The position numbers and the translations under genes were made by a program. The notes under the pieces were generated by a model that saw only the letters and a program-made list of their open reading frames with translations, did not search any database and had not been told where the DNA came from. This document shows, piece after piece, positions 56,563 through 64,000 of a stretch of DNA of 64,000 nucleotides (the stretch's first letter is position 1; each line of letters starts with the position of its first letter). The stretch is from contig OZ010571.1 of assembly GCA_963932145.1 (NCBI GenBank), forward strand, positions 113,613,876 through 113,677,875, in the 5' to 3' direction. Source of the DNA: Acanthosepion lycidas. Lineage: Eukaryota; Mollusca; Cephalopoda; Sepiida; Sepiidae.

Positions 56563-58017
56563 AAATTTATTCTATTTCCAACTAATGAATAAACATACTT
56601 TTCTTATAATTAACTGTACACAGATGCATAATATGTAAACATGCAAAGAAATCAGAACAAATATGATTTAATAGCCATTTTAATGGGCGAAAAAGTATTC
56701 GAACAATGCAAATTTCAGATCTTATAAATTTTAAATTGTTTTAGTACACTAGATTATTCAAGGGTAATATTCTAGAATGTTCCAATCAGTTATTCTTGGC
56801 CCAAAAATGCAAAGAGAACATTCTGTAAGTGATGTTCGTGCAGGAAGCTTATCATAGCAAGAGGTAATTAATCTACATATTCGCAAAAAGAACTGACTGT
56901 TAACCTCTGAAAAGCGGGTAAAAGTTACAGGTAAATCTCAAGCAACATGAATATTCCATTTACTACTATTAGTTCATTCACTATATGGTATGAAAAAAGT
57001 TCAAAACCGTTGAAAACTAAAGCAAGACAGGTGCTTCACGGAAAAATACTTCAAGACCCTCGAAGGAAATAATGTCAAACTAAAAGTCTCATGCTTACTT
57101 TTTACTATTTGCTTTCACGAGGAGTTGTCAGTAAACGGACAATAAGCAATGACAATCGGATAACCAATCTAAAATCACGCTCCCCTCGGGAAAAAAATCC
57201 AGTGGTATTGAAAGAGATGCAAAGTTAAAATTTGTTCGTGAATATAGGAATAAAGAAAAATTGTATTGGGAAAAGTATTATTGATAGACGAAATCAAAAT
57301 TGAGTTGTTTGGACGTAATTCTAGAATTCATGTATGGAGGATAGATGTTGATGCCAAAAAGCAAAATAACACAGGTTCAACAGTGAGATCTGATCGTAGC
57401 AGCATCATGGTTTGACGATATTTTTTTCTGCAAAAATTACTGGCAACATATCAATAATAGATGGTGGGAAAATGAAGCAGCATTTTGGAAGCAATTTTAA
57501 AGATTTCGGTTGAAAAACTTAAAGTTTCTTCTGATTGGATATTTCAACAAGACAATGATCCTAGGCACACTGCAAAATCTACGAAGAAATGTCTCGCTCA
57601 AAATAATGTAAATATCCTGAAATTGCCAAGTCAGTGGCTAGATTTAAACCCAATCGAAAATCTGGTGTTATTTGAAATTTCAAATCCAATCGATAACTCC
57701 AAAAAATTTTCCGTATCTGAAGACAACATGCAAAGAAGATTGGTACATAATACTAAATAAATTTGCAAATCATTGAGAACAACAAGAGGGTGGTTGCTTT
57801 AGGAGTAGATTCTGCCTATTCTACAAGATATTGAATGAAGATTACATATTCAGTTTTGTATTGTACGAATACATTTTTCACCCTTTAAAATGGAAAAATG
57901 GGATTCTTTTCTCGTTAATAAATTTTTATGTACATATGTATATTTAGTAATCTCTGTGTAGAGTTAATTATGTGAAAAATATGTTTATTTGCTAGTTGTA
58001 AAAACAATAAATTAAGA

Positions 58018-58018
<1 letters not shown>
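56563..58018 (+). mobile_element. Tc1-like DNA transposon with long IR/DR-type ends
   Basis: The left end (56563-56715) and right end (57862-58018) are inverted copies of each other over about 150 bp. The outer part has AACTAATGAATAAACATA versus AACTAGCAAATAAACATA, and the inner part has GAAAAAGTATTCGAACA versus GAAAAATGTATTCGTACA. Outer and inner blocks at both ends give the IR/DR layout of Tc1/Sleeping Beauty-like elements. The enclosed transposase is broken. A further copy of the outer block lies just beyond at 58079-58123. The exact outer boundaries are uncertain because (TA)n abuts the right side. Confidence 0.75.
56800..57762 (+). pseudogene. Tc1-like transposase, broken
   Basis: N-terminal HTH region readable in pieces (MQREHSVSDVRAGSL, INLHIRKK, VTGKSQAT), then LKFVREYRNKEKLYWEK before the first catalytic Asp. 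SRIHVW, SIMVW-like and ISIIDGGKMKQHFGSN segments follow in shifted frames. The last part is open (57485-57760, 91 codons) with SSDWIFQQDNDPRHTAKSTK, holding the second Asp. It continues with LPSQWLDLNPIEN, where the third acidic residue of DD34E is kept. Several frameshifts and stops upstream make it inactive. It is a different lineage from the Tc1 at 47400-48400. Confidence 0.85.
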
Positions 58019-58062
<44 letters not shown>

Positions 58063-58078
58063 CTCATTTGTACACAAA
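58019..58078. repeat. (TA)n(GA)n microsatellite at the Tc1 boundary
   Basis: Separates the Tc1 right end from an additional inverted copy of its terminus. Confidence 0.9.
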
Positions 58079-58123
58079 TTCTTAATTGGTTGTATTTACA
58101 ACTAGTAAATAAACATTTTTCTC
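58079..58123. repeat. Extra Tc1 terminal-repeat fragment
   Basis: TTCTTAATTGG...AACTAGTAAATAAACA is the inverted counterpart of 57974-58018 with about 40 of 45 positions matching by eye. It forms a hairpin around the microsatellite. Confidence 0.65.
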
Positions 58124-58129
58124 GTCATC

Positions 58130-58131
<2 letters not shown>

Positions 58132-58202
<71 letters not shown>
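58132..58202. repeat. (TA)n(GA)n microsatellite
   Basis: About 23 TA units and 12 GA units. Confidence 0.95.
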
Positions 58203-58203
<1 letters not shown>

Positions 58204-58481
58204 TACATACATACAAAATACGTATATAAAAAAGAGTGTATTTTGCGAAATTAATGTGAATCAGGAAAGTTCGAAACGGATATTGTGAAATGTCAATAGA
58301 GATTCAGTAATAACCCCGAATATATATTATTTCTTTTAAACCGCAAGTCGGTGATATTCTGGGAAAAAAGATATCTAACGTAATTCAGAAATAGTGATGC
58401 CTGTCAAAAGATACACGATCCTCCATAACGGTGAAATAATTGTTTTTTTCTTTTACGCCAAAATCTGCATGGTCTTAACAT
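58203..58481. other. No gene seen
   Basis: AT-rich spacer. Confidence 0.4.
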
Positions 58482-59479
58482 AGGCACCTCGACGAGATCG
58501 CTAAACAAGAGCATAGCATGATGAACAAAAACGCCAAACTTGATGAAAAAAAAATCGTCTAAATGTTTGTGTTGTTTTGAAGAGGTAAGATCAAAGTTTA
58601 TGTTAATTATTTTTTTCAAAAAAATTCCTTCTTTTTAGAACATTCTAAATTTTGATTACAAAAACCTTGCTTCACCGGAACTAGTAAAATAACATACAAC
58701 TTTTAGCACTTTTTTTTTGTATGACACAATAAATTTGAAAATATGGCACAAATAAAAATAATTGTCTGATGTTAATGAAACTTTCAGAATCTATTCACAG
58801 ATGATCGAAACCATTATATGTTTTGTTAAACTCATGACAGAAATATTTGTTTATATTTATTACCCCAACCATAAATAATTATATGAAAATTCTAGAAATT
58901 CAATCGAGTCCACTTTAATATTTACAATAGTTAAATGCACAAGGCTTTGAGGAATGCATATCGTGTTTATTTTTGTTTTTAATTGGACCCCACTAGCTGA
59001 AAATTAAGTCTGAATTGTAACATACAAAACTCAATAAAATAAAGATGTTATTTAATTTCAAAAACTTTTATTTGCGTCAATTGCTTTTAGGAATATGGAA
59101 AATGTTTTCTGAAAGCAAAAATTTTTTTTCGATGAAAAATTAATTTTTAATACAATTGTTTAAGTTGATAAAACATAAAATTAATTAAAAGCCGCATCCA
59201 CTTTCGTAAGTGTCCTTATGAGCTAGATCTTATTTTATCGCGTTGTAAATTATATCCTTTTGACTAATCTGAAGACCCGCAGCAATTAATAAATGTAGTT
59301 TTGTGTTTATAATTGGTCTGTAATTATAAAGTACGGAAGACCAACCAGAATATGATTAAGTTGCGCTATTTGAGTTAAGCATCGTTTTCCGCTGTTAAGA
59401 CCTTTACTTTTGAGAAACACGTATGGAGAAGTTAATTTGATTTCTCAATTTCAAACTAAGAAGGGTACCTACAAGTGTG

Positions 59480-59553
59480 GCACCATTTAACAAGGCAGAA
59501 AGGGAAAACAATAAAAAGAGGAAAAGGAGAGGCTAAGGACTGAACCGTGGGTG
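59480..59553 (+). other. Possible retroelement 3' internal remnant with purine tract
   Basis: Purine-rich (AAAAAGAGGAAAAGGAGAGG) sequence just before the LTR. It is loosely alignable with the stretch preceding the LTR at 25984-26040 and may be the end of the internal region plus polypurine tract. Confidence 0.35.
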
Positions 59554-61139
59554 TGTGACACACACACGGCTAAGAGACAATGGATAAAAGGATGTTTTGA
59601 TAAGTAACAAATTGCGAAAGAGTGTCATTACAATGACAGGGAAATTCTGAGTAAAAAGAAAGGGAAAGAAAGAGAATCAGATATGTTTTGGCATCGGCTG
59701 TGTTATCTAAGGATATGAAAACAAACTATTGGTACGGGAAGACATCTTATTATCAACTACAGACCGGCTGGCCAAAGAAAAAAAAATTCAAATGAAAATG
59801 TTATTTCGATAAGTGACGAAAAACAGGCAACTAAAGGGACTTTGGACAGATATGAAAAATTAAGGACCACCTACGAGTGTCCGTTGATCGATTTTCCTTC
59901 GACGGAACATCCTTGGACTGCGATATAAAATTATGTTATCAGAAATATGTACCGAAGGAAAATGAATGGGAACCTAGAAGTGTTTTTTTTTTTTTTTTCT
60001 TCGAGGCGACAGACTGACTGAAACTTTGGAGATGTTTCTTTTTGAGACCGTGTTAGGAAAACCACCCATTCTGATAATTACCGATAAAATACCTGACGTA
60101 AACCACGTGTAGAACAAGAGTTATGACCACCATTGTCATATTGTCCCGTTCGCGGCCAGAGAAATGATAATTTTTTTTTTTAGTTAAGCAAGATATTTTT
60201 TTTCTTCCTGAAACAAAGCCGCAGATTCGTCCACGCCCGACTAAGACATCATTGGTCGAGTGGTGATCACGTAACGCACGAGGGAGGCTGTTGCAGCCCA
60301 TCTGGAGGATGAGTAAGAGAGGTTGCTACGAAGATGTGGGGAGGGCAGTTCACGCCCCTCTGAAGTATAATGAGAATGTGGGAGTGAGGAAAGGTTCCCC
60401 AAAATGGAAAAAGGTGGAAATTCCTAACCAGAGAGGTGGATATGTATTTAGAATTATCGAGGACCCCCCCCCCCCCGGCGCCGACAAACTCACCCCGGTT
60501 TTGGTCGGCGCCCGTATAAACGAAGCCACAACGAGCAGAGTTGAGTTGAGTCCCAGCAGTTCCCAGAGTCAGTCTCCAGTTGAAGCAAGCCTCGCAGATA
60601 GCTGACTAAGATTCACGCACATTCTGGACCCCTATTCAACCCAAGAACAATTATTTTGAAGAGCGACTTAGATCCAGGTCACCGAAATAAGTTTTTTTTT
60701 TTTACTTTCGTCCAAAGACCCACCGAAACACCAATTTCTTAGAGAGCAGACAACTTGAAGTGTTAAAACTTGCCTAGCGGAAAACGACGTGTCACAATCC
60801 ATAGAACGGGTCGGGAGATAGATGCAGTCCTATGTATCGAACAACTAGACATAAAGTTTGTTACCTTCTTCTTTGATACTTTGAACATTTGAGTTTTCAT
60901 TTTATTGTCTTTTATGCATATTTGTGTGGTATCACCCCCGTTGAACTCGGTTTGCAGTACGGCCCCAACCACTGTTTGATCTCGTCTGCCTAAGATCAAT
61001 TCACAACGTGGGTAGGCGGACTGGGGGATCAGTGCAGTTACCTTGGTAACCAGGCGTTGGAAGCGAGTTGGGAACGACGAGGCTGATATCAAATCTAACC
61101 AGATTCCCAACCGAATCACCAAAAGGTTAGAACGTCACA
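59554..61139 (+). repeat. LTR of the same Gypsy-like family, 1586 bp
   Basis: Starts TGTGACAC and ends GAACGTCACA, the same ends as the 1593-bp LTR at 24391-25983 (opposite strand). Recognisable shared blocks include the GACAAACTCACCCCGGTTTT block near the TATA box, GTTCCCA.., and AATCACCAAAAGGTTAGAAC at the 3' end. Frames at 60053-60301 (minus), 60291-60605 and 60763-61122 (minus) fall inside and are not genes. The two copies are well diverged, so they are old or from different sublineages. Confidence 0.75.
60514..60522 (+). promoter_or_regulatory. LTR TATA-like box
   Basis: GTATAAACG, 960 bp from the LTR start, against 959 bp in the other copy. It follows the conserved CCCCGGTTTTGGTCGGCG block. 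Confidence 0.55.
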
Positions 61140-61190
61140 TTTGGAGCAGCGACACCCGAACGGAGCAGCGAGGAGCGAACGGCTGGCGCC
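61140..61190 (+). other. Primer-binding-site-like sequence and truncated leader
   Basis: TTTGGAGCAGCGACACCCG directly follows the LTR, matching TTTGGCGCAGCGACACCGG at the other locus. About 30 bp later the sequence switches back to the TIR transposon at an AAAATTTCGG stretch. Confidence 0.55.
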
Positions 61191-61368
61191 GCGAAAATTT
61201 CGGACGTGCTAGGAACGATTACAACATATGAAAAAGATATCCCAAAAATATATTCATTTTTCCTCTTAATAATAACAGACATTTAGAAGATAAAATTTTG
61301 TTTTCGTCAAGTTTGCCGTCATTTTCATCAAGCTATGCTCTCTACTTAGCGATCTCGTGGAGGTATCT

Positions 61369-62473
61369 ATCTTAAGAGGCTGAATAATATTATGGTTGCA
61401 AATTAGCATATTCCTGCTTGCTTTTACACAAAGTAGAAATAAATATTTTGGCACGCCTAACTATGATACAAGTTATAGGATGTCTATATTTTATGATTTG
61501 ATATATTGAAAAAAATTGTTTACTAGGTCTTCTTCAAAATACCCAATACCGAAACTGCTCTCCTGAGAAAAACAGAAATTCATTCGATCTCCTACACGAC
61601 GCCTTCGAAAATGTCCAAAATAGTAGCACGTCTTCTGTGACAGAAATTGCAGTCTTGATATAGTCTGTGTTCAATTAAACGATTTTTGAATATCATTGTT
61701 GATATTACTGGGATTGCATTTGAAGTAATTTTTGCAGTGGACGTCATGTGACATGCGACTGCTTCCTTTAAAATACATTGAGATACCGTCGAGCATCCAA
61801 AACCTGGAATAAGGTGATTTAGAATTTTCATTTGAATACTGTTGCAGATAACCAGGGACCACTGACACATGACGTGGCATAGAACACTCCAGCTACTTTA
61901 CGATTCTGAATCCGAATGTACTAAAACGGTTTTAATCGAACAAAATATGCATCAGTCCGTTTCTGCAAACAAAATTTATAGCGATTGATCTAAGATCATG
62001 TATGGCCATCTAAATACCAGAAAAGAGAGATGGACGTTTTGGAGAATTAATACCACTATATCTAATTTTTTTATCAGGATATCAAAAAAACTGCGAAACA
62101 CATCAGGAGACTGAGTGTTCGAAGTATCAAATATGATTTAATGGATGTGTAGACTCGAATTTGCTATTAATTCATTGTCCTGAACTTTCTTTAAAAATAT
62201 CTGAGAAAGTTATAAAATATGACATTATTATTTTAGAATTTGTGATCCATTGCATCAAACTAATGAAGTAACATGTAACTAGAGTTTAGCATTTGGGTTT
62301 TAGTATATTTTCTAGGGTAATATTTTATAGCACAAAATCTATTACACAAACAAGATATTCGTTTCAAATCAATTAACAATATAAGTTTCATGACACTGTA
62401 AAAAATGAATCCGTAAACATTAAGTTGCATAACACATCGCATACCATTAACACATCTAGAAGAAAAATTCTAA
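61369..62473. other. No gene seen
   Basis: Spacer between two TIR transposon copies. Frames at 61592-61880 (two overlapping minus frames) are not recognised. Confidence 0.4.
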
Positions 62474-63874
62474 AAGGTACCGCCACAAAATCGCTAAAAA
62501 AAGAGCATAGCTTGATGAAAAAGACGCCCACCTTGCCGAAAACAAAATGTTATCGCTTAAATGCTTATGTTATTATTAAGAGGAAAGAACAAATTTTTTT
62601 TTAATTATTTTTAAAATTTGTTCTTTTTTAGAACATTCTAAATTTTGATTCAATAAATCTTGTTTCTCTTGGTATCAGCGGAACTAGTAAATAGAATTTT
62701 TAGCACGCGTTTTTGGTATGACACATTAATTTTGAAAATGTTACAAAAATATAAATAATTGTTGGATGATAATGAAAATTTCAGAAACTATTCACAGATG
62801 ATCGAAATTATTATAAATGTTTTATTTTTTATTATAATCTTGGCAGAAATATTTTTTTTAAATATTTATCAGCCACCCCCTAACTAATTTTAGGAAAACG
62901 CTAGAAATTCGATCGCATCGGGTTTAGTGATAAAAATAGTTAACAGCACAAGGCTTTGAGGAATGGAAATCATGTGTTTTTTGTTTTTTTTTTTAATTGG
63001 AGCAACTACCTGAAAATCAGCTATGAATACAAAACTCAATGAAACAAAGATATTATTTAATTTCTAATGTTTTATTTGCTTTATGAATATGGAAAATATT
63101 TTCAGAAAGCAAAAAATTTTTAGATGAAAAATGAATTTTTAATTATATGTGATTTCGTAATTATAATAGATTTTTACATTTAAGATGTTAACATATTATA
63201 AAATTAGTTAAAAGCCGCATCGGGTTTCTTAAGTCTTCTTTTTAGCGTGTTGTAAATCTTATCGTTTTGACGAATCAGAAACTTCGCAATAATTAAAAAT
63301 GTGATTTGGAGTTTATAATCGGGCTGTAATTATAAAGTACAGAAGACCAACCAGCATACATCTAATTTGCGTTATTTGAGTTAAGCATTGTTCTCCGCTG
63401 TTAAGGGAATTACTGTTGCGAAACAAGGGTGCAGAAGTTAATTTGATTTTTCAATTTCAACTGAGAAGTGTACCTGCAAGTATCAGTATCATCTTATGAA
63501 ATTTATATAATCTTATTTTTATATTAATCTCAGTCATGACATTTTTCCATAGTTGAAATATCAAAATTAATAATAAAATGAATGGCAATACAAATAACAC
63601 AGTAAAATGTAATAAATGCCCATCTAACTATAGTATTTTATGTACACATCTGATCAAATTTCATAAAGTTAACTATAAATTAGATAGCTTTTTAACTAAA
63701 ATTTCGGAAGTGCTAGGAACGATTAAAAAAAAAAAAAGGAAGAAATACATCAAAAATACTTTGATCTTTCCTCTTAATAATACATGAATATTTAAACAAA
63801 AATTTTGTTTTCGTCAAGTTTGGCGTCTTTTTCATCATGCTATATTCTTTTTTAGCAACCTCGTGGAGGTACCT
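62474..63874 (+). mobile_element. TIR transposon of unknown family (copy 2), complete
   Basis: About 1.4 kb. Terminal inverted repeats of about 75 bp: left 62474-62548 (AGGTACCGCCACAAAATCGC...) and right 63800-63874 (..GCAACCTCGTGGAGGTACCT). They share GCTAAAAAA.AG.ATAGC.TGATGAAAAAGACGCC. The interior is alignable with copies 1 and 3 throughout, including AAGGCTTTGAGGAATGG and TGTAATTATAAAGTAC. It is AT-rich with no transposase domain. The only conserved open frame is at 63578-63787. Terminal sequence does not match Tc1/mariner. Target duplication unclear. Confidence 0.75.
63578..63787 (+). CDS. Zinc-finger-like short ORF inside the TIR transposon
   Basis: 69 codons. Near the start is NTVKCNKCPSNYSILCTHLI, then KFHK: C-x2-C-x9-H-x4-H, the spacing of a BED or C2H2-type finger. 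Next LDSFLTKISEVLGTI, then a lysine-rich run from a poly-A tract. The first 25 residues are conserved in copy 3, and the SEVLGT-coding DNA is conserved in all three copies (near 54200, 61200 and 63705). A BED-like finger would suit the N-terminus of a hAT-type transposase; this is inference from a short motif. The downstream catalytic region is absent. Confidence 0.35.
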   Translation: MNGNTNNTVKCNKCPSNYSILCTHLIKFHKVNYKLDSFLTKISEVLGTIKKKKRKKYIKNTLIFPLNNT

Positions 63875-64000
63875 AAGTTTACATAATAACTTTTGACTAC
63901 AAAAAAAATAATATTGATGAATAATAATTTGCAGGTGTTCTGTTAATAAGAAGCTGCAAGAGAAATTTATATAAAACTTTACATTATTTAGTTAAGAGAT

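Larger units (their letters stand above)
58482..61368 (+). mobile_element. TIR transposon of unknown family (copy 1), split by an LTR retroelement
   Basis: The left terminal repeat (58482-58560, AGGCACCTCGACGAGATCGC...) is inverted at the right (61288-61368, ..GCGATCTCGTGGAGGTATCT). The body matches copy 2 up to about 59475 and resumes at AATTTCGGACGTGCTAGGAA near 61195. Between lies LTR sequence. About 215 bp present in copy 2 (63485-63700) is missing at the insertion point, including the zinc-finger-like ORF. The flanks CTTAAC and CTTAAG could be a 6-bp target duplication if the element starts ATAGG. No transposase recognised. Confidence 0.7.

Noticed and set aside
59985-60020. Poly-T then CTTCGAGG shared with 25405-25430
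   Set aside because: Same orientation in the two loci although the LTRs are inverted relative to each other; low complexity, so coincidental.

Overview
This is an AT-rich animal nuclear DNA window with no recognisable intact host gene. It is dense in (TA)n, (CA)n and (GA)n microsatellites and in old, broken mobile elements of many classes. The mix suggests a lophotrochozoan mollusc, most likely a cephalopod: tRNA-derived SINEs whose body ends in a CCTTGTGCCA-type motif, two non-LTR retrotransposon lineages, Tc1/mariner relatives, mariner-type MITEs, Helitron-like elements and an env-bearing Ty3/Gypsy-like retroelement. The assignment is inferred from repeat style; no species-diagnostic gene is present.

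Layout. 1-2.3 kb: a trimeric tRNA-derived SINE between 14-bp target duplications, then a truncated mariner MITE. 3.07-4.03 kb: a 33-37 bp GC-rich minisatellite that opens long spurious frames on both strands. 6.25-7.61 kb: a Helitron-like element with a SINE nested in it, followed by scrambled relatives to about 9 kb. 9.5-10.7 kb: an inverted repeat around a LINE scrap. 12.3-13.1 kb: the 3' part of a LINE reverse transcriptase gene. 15-16.5 kb: two mariner/IS630-like transposase relics. 17-23 kb: microsatellites, a long hairpin, two complete MITEs, a short TIR element and another LINE end.

24.28-30.92 kb: the main element, a Gypsy-like retroelement on the minus strand with gag, zinc knuckles, protease, a stub of reverse transcriptase, a charged region, an env-like gene and a 1.59-kb LTR. 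Most of RT, RNase H and integrase is deleted and several frames are shifted. 33.8-34.7 and 38.3-38.6 kb hold two 3' ends of a second LINE type. 40.3-41.7 kb is a second Helitron-like copy with another nested element, whose sister copy lies at 43.4-43.8 kb. 47.4-48.4 and 56.6-58.0 kb are two different dead Tc1 transposons. 51.16-51.6 kb is a second minisatellite carrying GTCGAC in each unit. 53.2-63.9 kb contains three copies of an unnamed TIR transposon of about 1.2-1.4 kb, one split by a second copy (59.55-61.14 kb) of the same 1.59-kb LTR.

Nothing here forms a working gene set. The protein-coding content is almost wholly dead transposase, LINE and retroelement sequence. The informative parts are nested insertions that order events, an unusual 'internal 3' end - single LTR - leader' arrangement at both retroelement loci, and a scatter of hammerhead-ribozyme-like relics on both strands.
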